29,814 bases of DNA from Chloroflexota bacterium (GCA_011046405.1 DSAR01000159.1:1-29814), one strand, 5' to 3'; numbered from the stretch's first letter, positions 22,845 through 29,814 are shown. Translations and numbers: made by a program. Notes: generated by a model not told the origin, from the letters alone.

Positions 22845-24157
22845 CCGACACCTATCGAACCCCGATCTTGAACCTCAAGGCCGTGGTCCAAGAGACTGGC
22901 GTCAAGCCGGATACTCTGCGAGCCTGGGAGCGACGGCACGGCCTGCCGGCGCCAGGCCGCTCCGCCAGTGGCCATCGGCTCTACTCGCAGCGGGACGTGG
23001 ACGTCATCAAGTGGCTGGTGGCCCGCCAGGAGGAGGGATTGACCATCGGGCGGGCAGTAGACCTGTGGCGGCAGCTCGAGGCGGATGGTCAACAGCCCCT
23101 CCGGGACCTTGCCAGCGGGGTGTCTGCGCCGTTTGCTGGCGCAGACAGTGCGCTTGGTGAGATGAGACGGGCGTGGGTCTCTGCCTGCCTGGCCTTCGAT
23201 GAGATCAAGGCCAAGCAGGTCTTGACGCGAGCCTTTGCTCTGTATCCGCCGGAGATGGTCGGGCTGGAGTTACTGCTCAATGGGATCGCTGACATCGGGC
23301 GGGGTTGGTACGAGGGGACCGTGACCGTTCAGCAGGAGCATTTCGCCTCTACCCTGGCAGTGCGACAGATAGAAGCGCTGTTACTATCCACCCCGCCCTC
23401 ATCCCGGGCTGGTCGCATTCTGGCTGCCTGTCCGTCAGAGGAGGAGCACGTTCTGGCCCTATTGATGTTCTCCTACCTGATGCGGCGGCGCGGATGGGAC
23501 GTCCTATACCTGGGTGCGAGCGTTCCCCAGGAACAGATGCAGGCGACGGTCGAGGCCACCAGACCTCGCCTTGTCGTTTTGGCGGCACAGCAGCTGCACA
23601 CGGCGAGCAATTTATCCGAGATGGCGCAGGCCTTGCAACAAATGAATGTGACCGTGGGGTTCGGCGGCGGCATCTTCGACAGCCTGCCAACCCTGCGCTC
23701 CCACATCCCGGGTCATTTCCTGGGAGCCACACTGGAGGAAGGCGCGTTTTCAGCCGAGGGATTGATGACGACAGCACAGCCAACACCGGCCTTGACAGCG
23801 GCTCCGAGGGATCACCAGGCTGCCCTGCGTTGGCATCGAGATCACAGGCTGACGATCGAGGCTGAGGTGTGGAAGTGGATGAGGCCATCCGGAATAGAAC
23901 ACGACACCGTGTTGGTTGCCAATGAGCAGTTTTCCCGCGCGATGGGCGCTGCCCTGGCACTGGGCGACATCCATTACCTGGATCATCTGGTGGCCTGGCT
24001 CAGAGGGATGGGGCCGGGACTGCACATCGCCGACGATGTATTGACCGCTTACTTGACGGCCTACCGTCGGGCGGCTGAAGCACACTGGGATGAACGGGGA
24101 GAATTGATTGTCCGGTGGTTATCCGCTCAGGTTGATGCGGGCACATTGGGAGAATAG
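22841..24157 (+). CDS. MerR-type adenosylcobalamin-binding photoreceptor/repressor (CarH/LitR family)
   Basis: The product is 438 residues. A MerR helix-turn-helix (about 10-70: VVQETGVKPDTLRAWERRHGLP, SGHRLYSQRDVDVIKWL) is followed by a four-helix B12-capping domain and a Rossmann B12-binding domain. The capping motif W-x9-E-H is intact (W156, E166, H167), as in light-sensing CarH. The lower-axial histidine H203 (EEEHVLALLM) lies 36 residues on, close to the 35 in Thermus CarH. GWDVLYLGASVP and GFGGGIF complete the B12 fold. In the dark such proteins bind coenzyme B12, form tetramers and repress; light breaks the Co-C bond and releases DNA. About 130 residues after the B12 domain are extra. 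The ATG at 22841 is chosen over an upstream TTG at 22781 because of the coupled microprotein. The adjacent operator implies autoregulation. Confidence 0.85.
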   Translation: MTDTYRTPILNLKAVVQETGVKPDTLRAWERRHGLPAPGRSASGHRLYSQRDVDVIKWLVARQEEGLTIGRAVDLWRQLEADGQQPLRDLASGVSAPFAGADSALGEMRRAWVSACLAFDEIKAKQVLTRAFALYPPEMVGLELLLNGIADIGRGWYEGTVTVQQEHFASTLAVRQIEALLLSTPPSSRAGRILAACPSEEEHVLALLMFSYLMRRRGWDVLYLGASVPQEQMQATVEATRPRLVVLAAQQLHTASNLSEMAQALQQMNVTVGFGGGIFDSLPTLRSHIPGHFLGATLEEGAFSAEGLMTTAQPTPALTAAPRDHQAALRWHRDHRLTIEAEVWKWMRPSGIEHDTVLVANEQFSRAMGAALALGDIHYLDHLVAWLRGMGPGLHIADDVLTAYLTAYRRAAEAHWDERGELIVRWLSAQVDAGTLGE

Positions 24158-24259
24158 CGTGCAGCGCGCCGCGAGATTTGTTAGGGCGCCCTGGGGCATC
24201 GTCTCACCGGTCGACCTGTACGTGCAGAGGTTTTGGAGAGGAGAGAGGGGATTTGGACA

Positions 24260-25264
24260 ATGGATAACAAGGGGAAATTGACTGAAATCGTGAATCAAAC
24301 GCAGTGTGCGGCCGGGCCGACCATCCGGCTGGGGATCAGCACCTGCCTACTGGGGGAGAACGTCCGTTACGACGGCGGCCACAAGCTCGACCGTTTCCTG
24401 GCCCGCACCCTGGGCCGCTACGTCGAATGGGTGCCAGTCTGCCCAGAAGTGGAGACCGGGATGTCCATCCCGCGAGAGGCGCTGCGCCTGCTCGGCGATC
24501 CCGAGGCCCCGCGCCTGGTGACCATCAAGACGAAGCGGGACTATACAGACCAGATGCTGGCCTGGGCGCGCGAGCGGCTGGACGGGCTGGTTGAGACGAA
24601 CTTGCATGGCTTCATCTTCAAGAGTAAATCACCCAGCTCGGGCCTCTACCGCGTCAAGGTCTACACCGAGGAGGGGATGCCCAGCCACGTCGGCACCGGC
24701 ATCTTCCCCCGCCAGGTGATGCGGCGCTTCCCGCTACTGCCCCTGGAGGAGGAAGGCCGCCTGCACGACATGCACCTGCGGGAAAACTTCATCGACCGGG
24801 TCTTTGCCTACTACCGTTGGACCTGTCTGTTGACAGAAAACCCAACACCCGGCGGCCTGGTCGCTTTCCACACCGCTCACAAGCTGACGCTGATGGCCCA
24901 CAGTCCCACCCACTACCAGGAGATGGGCCGTTTGGTCGCCCAGGCCGGTTCGCAGCCGTGGGACGAGCTGACCGAGACGTATGGTCGGGCGCTGATGGAT
25001 TGTCTGGGCGTGATGACGACGCCGGGCAAACACACCAACGTGCTCCAGCACCTGATGGGGTTCCTCAAAGACGATTTATCGAAGGAGGACAAGGCCGAGC
25101 TGCTGGCCTACATCGAGGACTACCGGCAGGGATTAGCGCCGTTGATCGTGCCGCTGACACTGCTGACGCACCACCTCAAGCGGCACGCCGTGCCCGATTG
25201 GGTGCACCAGCAGGTCTACCTGCACCCGTACCCCAAAGAACTGCTGCTGCGGAATCACGTGTGA
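24260..25264 (+). CDS. DUF523-DUF1722 two-domain protein
   Basis: The product is 334 residues; the start is the ATG at 24260 after AGAGGGG. The first half (about 20-160) is DUF523, the family of the thiouracil desulfurase TudS: ISTCLLGENVRYDG and PVCPEVETGMSIPRE carry two cysteines. Where I expect SPSCG in the family, this protein has SPSSG, so a third cluster cysteine may be missing. The second half (about 185-325) is DUF1722 (YbgA-like): AYYRWTCLLTENP, KLTLMAHSPTHYQEMGRLVA, KHTNVLQHLMGFLKDDLS. In E. coli ybgA sits next to the photolyase gene, and DUF523-DUF1722 genes occur in LitR/CarH-controlled light operons. It follows the CarH-like gene by 102 bp on the same strand. The biochemical role is unknown. 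Confidence 0.85.
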   Translation: MDNKGKLTEIVNQTQCAAGPTIRLGISTCLLGENVRYDGGHKLDRFLARTLGRYVEWVPVCPEVETGMSIPREALRLLGDPEAPRLVTIKTKRDYTDQMLAWARERLDGLVETNLHGFIFKSKSPSSGLYRVKVYTEEGMPSHVGTGIFPRQVMRRFPLLPLEEEGRLHDMHLRENFIDRVFAYYRWTCLLTENPTPGGLVAFHTAHKLTLMAHSPTHYQEMGRLVAQAGSQPWDELTETYGRALMDCLGVMTTPGKHTNVLQHLMGFLKDDLSKEDKAELLAYIEDYRQGLAPLIVPLTLLTHHLKRHAVPDWVHQQVYLHPYPKELLLRNHV

Positions 25265-25265
25265 G

Positions 25266-25629
25266 AAGGGACGGCTGATCGCTGCGCCACGCCTCGGTTT
25301 CCCCATTCAGTTTTACCGCCGCCTGGTCGCCCAGACCGACTGGCCACCTGACGTGATGCTCGAAGCAAAGGTCAAAGGCGTGGCGGTGCTCGAGCTGCAC
25401 CGGGCACTGAATCGGTACGCGCCAGATCTGGCAGCGTTGTTCAGCTGTATCATCTCAATAAACCGGGGCAAACTCGCTCGGGCCGGTCTCCTGACCGTGC
25501 CCGCTGTGGCTCGGTCGGGAGACCGGCCACAGCTCCCCAACTTATTGAGAAGATACGTTCAGCTCGCATGTTGATCGCGCAAGAATTTGCCATCGGCATC
25601 CTTTATTGGTTCCGGCTTGTCCGGGATAG
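25266..25629 (+). pseudogene. Fragment resembling the C-terminus of UV damage endonuclease, interrupted by a MITE
   Basis: Directly after the DUF1722 gene a frame with no start encodes about 60 residues, including QFYRRLVAQTDWPP and DVMLEAKVKGVAVLEL. The DVMLEAK-x-K-x-x-A pattern recalls the end of UvsE/UVDE endonucleases. MITE copy 3 is inserted at 25447. Removing the element and one copy of its 8-bp duplication restores a frame that runs on to a TAG at 25627-25629. The N-terminal part of the enzyme is absent. The assignment is tentative, but fits the UV/light context of the operon. Confidence 0.42.
25447..25556 (+). mobile_element. 110-bp foldback MITE, copy 3
   Basis: Identical to copy 1. 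It is flanked by a perfect 8-bp direct repeat, GTTCAGCT (25439-25446 and 25557-25564). It interrupts the UvsE-like fragment. Confidence 0.9.
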
Positions 25630-25651
25630 GAGCAAAACGTGAAACGGGCTG

Positions 25652-26014
25652 TTATTGACTGCTATTGACTAGCATAGCCTTGATGGGAACGGGTATGTCG
25701 TCTGATTCGATGTATTCCCGGACCTCGTCTCGCGCTTGCTCGAATTGCTCGATCAGTTCTTCGTCGGACCCTTTGAAGCCGCTGATGGATCGACAGGCGC
25801 ATGTGCAGCAGCCCAACGAGGCGCGATAGCTGTCCAGGTCGCACGTCAGGCAACTGCCCAATTCGATCATCAGTCGCGAGAGACCGAGGACGTCCTCGTG
25901 ACCGTCGGGCAGCGACGCGATATGATCGATCAATTTGGCCCATTCTTCGCCGCGTAGATTGCGCAACTGGGGGATACAACGGGAGGGGAAGAGAATTTCG
26001 CTATCTGGGTACAT
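25652..26014 (-). CDS. Small cysteine-rich protein of unknown function
   Basis: The product is 120 residues. A helical N-terminal half (PQLRNLRGEEWAKLIDHIA) is followed by a cysteine cluster, GSCLTCDLDSYRASLGCC and then TCACR, with seven cysteines in about 25 residues. That could bind zinc or an Fe-S cluster. The C-terminus is acidic (EELIEQFEQARDEVREYIESDD). There is no signal peptide. A promoter in the right orientation lies upstream, and AAAGGA precedes the start at a rather long distance. I do not recognise the family. The two neighbouring TATTGACT copies at the stop codon are a short tandem repeat. Confidence 0.65.
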   Translation of the reverse strand: MYPDSEILFPSRCIPQLRNLRGEEWAKLIDHIASLPDGHEDVLGLSRLMIELGSCLTCDLDSYRASLGCCTCACRSISGFKGSDEELIEQFEQARDEVREYIESDDIPVPIKAMLVNSSQ

Positions 26015-26140
26015 TTATGAGCGTAGTCCTTTGCTAGTCCAGGTCTCCAACAGGGGGGACCAACGTTGATAATCGGGAGGTCGGCCAGGCAAGTGATTTC
26101 TAAGCCGGGAGAGGCATGCTTGCTGGCCAGGTCAAGCCAT

Positions 26141-26169
26141 ATCATAACACAAAAGCGTTCCATTTTCAA
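26141..26169 (-). promoter_or_regulatory. Promoter for the small cysteine-rich protein gene
   Basis: On the minus strand TTGAAA (26169-26164), a 17-bp spacer and TATGAT (26146-26141). The transcript would have a leader of about 120 nt before the ATG at 26014. Confidence 0.5.
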
Positions 26170-26176
26170 GGAATTG

Positions 26177-26252
26177 GTGATTTTGTGATTTTGTGATTTT
26201 GTGATTTTGTATCACGAATGACACGAATAGACAAATGACACGAATTTTGGCG
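26177..26252. repeat. Four tandem TGATTTTG units next to CACGAAT decay repeats
   Basis: Four 8-bp TGATTTTG units (about 26177-26208) run into ATCACGAATGACACGAAT and a further GACACGAATTTTGG. The CACGAAT words are the same as those at 14707-14741 and 21508-21550. The 379-bp gap 26015-26393 has no gene. Confidence 0.6.
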
Positions 26253-26268
26253 TAACTGCTCAGGTACA

Positions 26269-26363
26269 AGGTGCGACGCACTTGTTCACGCGATTTTGAC
26301 GATTTATCCACCGCTGTTGTCCACCAGATCAATCGGATGGTGGGGCAAAAGTGCGTCGCACCT
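26269..26363. mobile_element. 95-bp inverted-repeat element (candidate second MITE)
   Basis: A perfect 15-bp terminal inverted repeat, AGGTGCGACGCACTT at 26269-26283 and its complement at 26349-26363, encloses 65 bp with no coding potential. A smaller CCACC/GGTGG pairing lies inside. Each arm is itself nearly palindromic (GTGCGACGCAC). No target duplication is clear. It stands between convergently oriented 3' sequence and the next gene end, so a terminator role is possible too. Confidence 0.5.
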
Positions 26364-26393
26364 AAGTAGATACACATTGTCAAGTTATAGAGA

Positions 26394-27896
26394 CTAGCTC
26401 GTTTTCAGGACGACCGCCCCCCTGGGCGGCAGGGTCGCGCCGGCGATGCGGCCGTCGGTCACGTTTAGGTTTGGCGCCGAGGCGGGGAGGTCGCCCCACA
26501 GATCCTTCAGATGAGCGCCGTCGGCGAGCAGGCCGGCGACAGGCACGTCCAGGTCATAGCGGGTCGCGCCGTTGTTCAGCACGATCACGAGCGTCTCGCC
26601 GTCGTGCTGCCGGGCGAAGGCGAGGACGTTGCAATGCTCGTCGGTGTGGAGCCGGCGGTAGCTTCCGCGTCGCAGGACGGGATGGGCGTGGCGCAGGCGG
26701 ATCGCCCGGCGGAAGCAGTCGAGCAGGTCGTGGTCCCAGCGGGCCTCATCCCACGGGAAGGCGCGCCGGCAGTCGGGGTCGTCCCGGCCCTCCATCCCAA
26801 TCTCGTCGCCGTAGTAGATGCAGGGGGCGCCGGGGAACGTCATCTGGAACAGGGTTGCCAGTTTCAGCGCGGCCTTGTCCCCGCCCACCAGGGTCAAGAA
26901 GCGGGCCATGTCGTGACTGCCGAGGAGGTTGAGTTGGGCCTGGGTGACCGCCCAGTCGTAGAGCGACAGCATGCGGTCGACCTCGTCGGCGAATTGGGTG
27001 ACGTCCAAGCGCCGCAGTTCGTACCCGCCGGGCCGTTGATCGGCGTCCAAGCGCTCCCCGCCGAAAAAGCCGAGGCAGGCTCGGTTGAAGATGTAGTTCA
27101 TCACCGCGTCGAACTGGTCGCCCTGGAGCCAACGGCCGGCGTCAAACCAGATCTCACCCACGACGTAGGCCTCTGGATTGGCCTCTTTGACGGTGCGGCG
27201 GAACGCCCGCCAGAAGTCATCGTCGTCTATCTCCTCCGGCACGTCCAGCCGCCAGCCGTCGATGCCGAATTCGATCCAATGCCGGGCCACGTCGAGGAGG
27301 AAATCCCGCACGGCCTGGGTGTCGGTGTTGAACTTGGGCAGCGCGGGTAGATCCCACCAGGCCAGGTAGCCGTACGTGTCCAGGCTGTCTCGCCTAGGTT
27401 CTGTTGGATAGGGGTCGGCCTCCCCGTTTTCCAGGCGCTCCAGGTTGAAGTGAAACCAGTTCAGGTAAGGGGACGCGGCGCCGTTTTCCAGGGTGTGGTT
27501 GAACTGGTAGAAACCCCGGCTGGCGTGGTTGAAGACGCCGTCGAGCACCACGCGGATGTCGCGCTCGTGGGCGGCGTCGAGCAACGTGTGAAACGCCTCG
27601 TTCCCGCCCAGAATGGGATCGACGTGATAGTAATCGTGGGTGTGATAGCGGTGGTTGGCGGTCGATTGGAAGATGGGGTTGAAGTAGATGGCCGTGACGC
27701 CCAGGTCTGCCAGGTAGTCCAGGTGCTCGGCGACGCCCAGCAGGTCGCCACCCTTGAACCCGTGGGTGGTGGGCGGCGAATCCCACGGCTCCAGGTTGGA
27801 AGGCTTGGCGACTTGCTCGCTCTTGGCGAAACGATCGGGGAAGATCTGGTAGAACACGGCGTCTTTGACCCAATTGGGTGTACGGATGTTGCTCAA
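26394..27896 (-). CDS. Cytosolic GH13 alpha-glycosidase (neopullulanase/cyclomaltodextrinase-like)
   Basis: The product is 500 residues with no signal peptide. All four GH13 regions are visible: DGVFNH (119-124), GWRLDVPEE with the nucleophile D218, VVGEIW with the acid/base E248, and LLGSHD with D329. The opening WVKDAVFYQIFPDRFA and the HGFKGGDL loop fit the neopullulanase/cyclomaltodextrinase/maltogenic amylase group. The N-terminal domain of about 120 residues that many members use for dimerisation is absent. It should cut imported maltodextrins or cyclodextrins inside the cell. The start is TTG, fixed by AGGAGG 6 bp upstream. It lies 10 bp after the secreted amylase gene, so the two form an operon. 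Confidence 0.9.
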   Translation of the reverse strand: MSNIRTPNWVKDAVFYQIFPDRFAKSEQVAKPSNLEPWDSPPTTHGFKGGDLLGVAEHLDYLADLGVTAIYFNPIFQSTANHRYHTHDYYHVDPILGGNEAFHTLLDAAHERDIRVVLDGVFNHASRGFYQFNHTLENGAASPYLNWFHFNLERLENGEADPYPTEPRRDSLDTYGYLAWWDLPALPKFNTDTQAVRDFLLDVARHWIEFGIDGWRLDVPEEIDDDDFWRAFRRTVKEANPEAYVVGEIWFDAGRWLQGDQFDAVMNYIFNRACLGFFGGERLDADQRPGGYELRRLDVTQFADEVDRMLSLYDWAVTQAQLNLLGSHDMARFLTLVGGDKAALKLATLFQMTFPGAPCIYYGDEIGMEGRDDPDCRRAFPWDEARWDHDLLDCFRRAIRLRHAHPVLRRGSYRRLHTDEHCNVLAFARQHDGETLVIVLNNGATRYDLDVPVAGLLADGAHLKDLWGDLPASAPNLNVTDGRIAGATLPPRGAVVLKTS

Positions 27897-27906
27897 GAGT
27901 GACCTC

Positions 27907-29604
27907 CTATTTCTCGTAGGACGCTCGTTGAGCGCCCTGGGCTTGGGCTTGGGCTTGGGAATGACGATCGATGGGTGGATTCAGCCGTAGAACCGCACCG
28001 CTCGTGGGGGCAAGTTCGACGCGATACACGTCATCGGCCGGCAGGTCGGGCCAAGGCTCCTCGTCGAGGACGTCTGTGGCCTCGAACGGTCCCGGATAGG
28101 TCAGATTGAGCGCTAGGCTCGGCGTCTGTGGCTCGTCGCTGAAGTTCAGCACGATCAGGAACCACTCTTCCAGCTGCTCCCCGGCCGGCGGGGCGTGACG
28201 GGTATAGGCGTAAACTTTCTCGGCCCCGTCGACCTGAACCTTGCCAAAGGCACCGGTGCGCAGCGCGCGATGGGCCTTTCGTAAGCCGATCAGTGACTGA
28301 TAGTGCGTCCACAGCGAAGCATCGTCTCCCAGCTGCTCCTCCACCGAGATGCCGTCATGCGGCGCGTTGAAACGTTGGCTCGCTTTGAACCAGTTGGTCA
28401 TGCCCGCCCCCTCCTCGCTCTCGTACCAGTCCATTGGTTCGCGGCGGAACTCGTCCCAGTAGGGCGTCCCATCCCCTTTCTCCCCCTTCATCCCGATTTC
28501 CTCGCCGTAGTAGATCATCGGTGTGCCGGGCAAGGTCAGGAGCAGCGTGGCGGCGACGCGGGCGCGCGCCCAGTCGCCGCCCACCTCTGACATAATCCGA
28601 TTGGTATCGTGATTGTTCACGAAACGGAGCACCTGGTAGCCCGAGGGAAAGAGGTTCTGTTGGCCGATGATGAACATGTCGATCAGATCGGGATCCTGGA
28701 CCCCGGCCAGCACGCTGTCCAGGTTTGTGTCGTGGTCTTTGGCGATCGCGTGATAGAGCGGATAATCGAACAAGGCATCGAAGGCGTCGTCGTACCACTT
28801 GATCAACCGTTGCGCGTTGCCCTCCCACACTTCGCCCAGCAACAACGATTCGGGCTTGATCTCGCGCATCTCGCGCTTCAGCACCTGCCAGGTGGATAGC
28901 GGCACGTCTTTGGCCACGTCGCAGCGAAAGCCATCTACCCCATCGCTGTAATCGCCATCGTCGTCCAGGTCCATCCAGAAACGGGCGACGTCGAGCGTGT
29001 AGGCCAGCACCTCCGGGTGCTCGTGCTTCAACCTGGGCATGTCCTTGAACCCCCCGAAGGCCTGGTAGGTGGTATGACTCTCGTTGGTCCAGAGGAACCA
29101 GTCAGCGTACCGGGACTCGGGATTGGCGAACGCCTCCTGGAAGATCGGGTGATCGTCGGAGGTGTGGTTGACGACGAGGTCGATGATCACTCGTATGCCG
29201 CGCGCGTGTGCCTCGTCCACGAAAGCGATCACGTCACCCAACGAACCGTAGTCCGGGTTGATCGCGAAGTAATCGGTCACGTCGTAACCGTGATAACTGG
29301 GCGAGGGATGGATGGGCATCAGCCACACGGCAGTGACGCCCAAATCCTGCAGGTAATCCAAGCGGCTCGTGAGACCCGGCAGATCGCCGATACCGTCCCC
29401 ATCGCTGTCGTGGAAACTTCTGACGAAGACCTCGTACAGGATGGCGTCGTCGAACCAGGCGGGCGTGTCGACCTGGGGCTCGGGCGTGGGGGTATAGGTG
29501 GGCGCGGGTGGCCGGTCAGGCGGTGGGATGGTCGAGGACGGGCTGCAGGCCGTGACCGAGACGAGAATCAATGACAGGATTCCAACTATCGTTCGTCGCT
29601 TCAT
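27907..29604 (-). CDS. Secreted GH13 alpha-amylase lipoprotein
   Basis: The product is 565 residues from the ATG at 29604, which has AAGGA 8 bp upstream; a GTG at 29610 is possible. A lipoprotein signal peptide ends in LVSVTAC, with Cys20 as the lipid anchor. A Pro/Thr-rich linker follows, then a GH13 barrel: DLVVNH, GFRCDVAKD with the nucleophile D229, LLGEVWEGN with the acid/base E258, and FVNNHDTNR with D333. A beta-sandwich domain C closes the protein. The last residues (QAQAQAQGAQ) come from a GGGCTT simple repeat at 27938-27959 and look like a recent extension. It should degrade starch-like glucans at the cell surface and feed the cytosolic enzyme downstream. No sugar transporter is in view. 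Confidence 0.9.
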   Translation of the reverse strand: MKRRTIVGILSLILVSVTACSPSSTIPPPDRPPAPTYTPTPEPQVDTPAWFDDAILYEVFVRSFHDSDGDGIGDLPGLTSRLDYLQDLGVTAVWLMPIHPSPSYHGYDVTDYFAINPDYGSLGDVIAFVDEAHARGIRVIIDLVVNHTSDDHPIFQEAFANPESRYADWFLWTNESHTTYQAFGGFKDMPRLKHEHPEVLAYTLDVARFWMDLDDDGDYSDGVDGFRCDVAKDVPLSTWQVLKREMREIKPESLLLGEVWEGNAQRLIKWYDDAFDALFDYPLYHAIAKDHDTNLDSVLAGVQDPDLIDMFIIGQQNLFPSGYQVLRFVNNHDTNRIMSEVGGDWARARVAATLLLTLPGTPMIYYGEEIGMKGEKGDGTPYWDEFRREPMDWYESEEGAGMTNWFKASQRFNAPHDGISVEEQLGDDASLWTHYQSLIGLRKAHRALRTGAFGKVQVDGAEKVYAYTRHAPPAGEQLEEWFLIVLNFSDEPQTPSLALNLTYPGPFEATDVLDEEPWPDLPADDVYRVELAPTSGAVLRLNPPIDRHSQAQAQAQGAQRASYEK

Positions 29605-29628
29605 TTTCACAATCCTTCTTCCAAATGA

Positions 29629-29658
29629 GGCTCTCTGCTAGTTCGCATGTTCGGCTTA
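29629..29658 (-). repeat. Composite intergenic repeat, copy D (core only)
   Basis: GGCTCTCTGCTAGTTCGCATG and the following GGCTTA match the end of the core in copies A and B. Next to it (29671-29698) stands AATCCGTGCAATCTGTG, related to CACAGATTGCGCGGATT at 21303-21319, another short dispersed word. No gene is seen between 29605 and the window end. Confidence 0.6.
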
Positions 29659-29698
29659 ACAAATGGAAAAAATCCGTGCAATCTGTGTCGATCTGTGT

Positions 29699-29808
29699 GT
29701 ATCATCTCAATAAACCGGGGCAAACTCGCTCGGGCCGGTCTCCTGACCGTGCCCGCTGTGGCTCGGTCGGGAGACCGGCCACAGCTCCCCAACTTATTGA
29801 GATGATAC
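29699..29808 (+). mobile_element. 110-bp foldback MITE, copy 4
   Basis: It differs from the other three copies at one base. That change makes its terminal inverted repeats perfect (GTATCATCTCAATAA and TTATTGAGATGATAC). Only six bases follow before the window ends, and they do not match the left flank, so no target duplication can be shown. Confidence 0.82.
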
Positions 29809-29814
29809 GTGTCA

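Noticed and set aside
26260..26370. TA target duplication of an IS630/Tc1-type element around the 95-bp inverted repeat
   Set aside because: TA dinucleotides lie near both ends but at unequal distances from the arms, which chance can explain.
29640..29698. Promoter for the secreted amylase gene
   Set aside because: TTGCAC with TAAGCC at 17 bp is visible on the minus strand, but the -10 match is poor and it lies within repeat DNA.
14823..29792. Near-identical short peptides (MGSCGRSPDRATAG...) at four places
   Set aside because: They are translations of the 110-bp MITE on one strand. The shared sequence reflects the mobile element, not a gene family.

Overview
The window looks like the chromosome of a high-GC Chloroflexota bacterium, probably Anaerolineae-like. 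This is inferred from style: a DUF951 protein, a secreted protein ending in a YLPLITR-type tail, frequent TTG starts with strong Shine-Dalgarno sites, and intergenic spaces filled with short dispersed repeats. No rRNA, tRNA, CRISPR array, transposase or phage gene was seen.

Layout. 1-921: 3' end of a RecB/AddB-type Fe-S nuclease. 1048-6012 (-): giant secreted LamG/Ig/glycosidase-like protein. 6240-9503 (+): an unusual fusion of serine hydroxymethyltransferase with an aminomethyltransferase (GcvT). 9830-13289 (+): a run with a stand-alone pyruvate-kinase C-terminal domain, a shortened flavodoxin, a D-2-hydroxyacid dehydrogenase and a HEAT-repeat protein. 13286-14657 (-): DUF951 and an MGDG-synthase-like glycosyltransferase. 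15238-17840 (+): a two-gene ABC exporter. 17858-19863 (-): N-succinylamino-acid-racemase/MenC-like enzyme with its COG3375-type acetyltransferase. 19976-21187 (-): membrane-anchored SurA/PrsA-like foldase. 21651-22430 (-): rpsF and rpsR separated by a decayed ssb. 22661-25630 (+): a B12/light-sensor operon. 25652-26014 (-): small Cys-rich protein. 26394-29604 (-): cytosolic and secreted GH13 enzymes acting on alpha-glucans.

The best candidate for an undescribed system is 22661-25630. A CarH/LitR-type adenosylcobalamin photoreceptor gene is preceded by four TnnACA boxes spaced exactly 11 bp apart. The third box is also the -35 hexamer (TTGACA) of a well-formed promoter. This is the operator geometry known for Thermus CarH. 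The first gene of the transcript is a 23-codon membrane microprotein whose stop overlaps the CarH start (ATGA). A DUF523-DUF1722 gene follows, then a fragment resembling the C-terminus of UV damage endonuclease, interrupted by a mobile element. I read this as a light-induced UV-protection operon.

The second notable element is a 110-bp foldback MITE present four times (three copies identical, the fourth differing by one base), three of them with clear 8-9 bp target duplications. Two copies lie in or at the edge of another, modular intergenic repeat. The window also holds gene decay: an ssb remnant between rpsF and rpsR, the truncated endonuclease fragment and a shortened flavodoxin.
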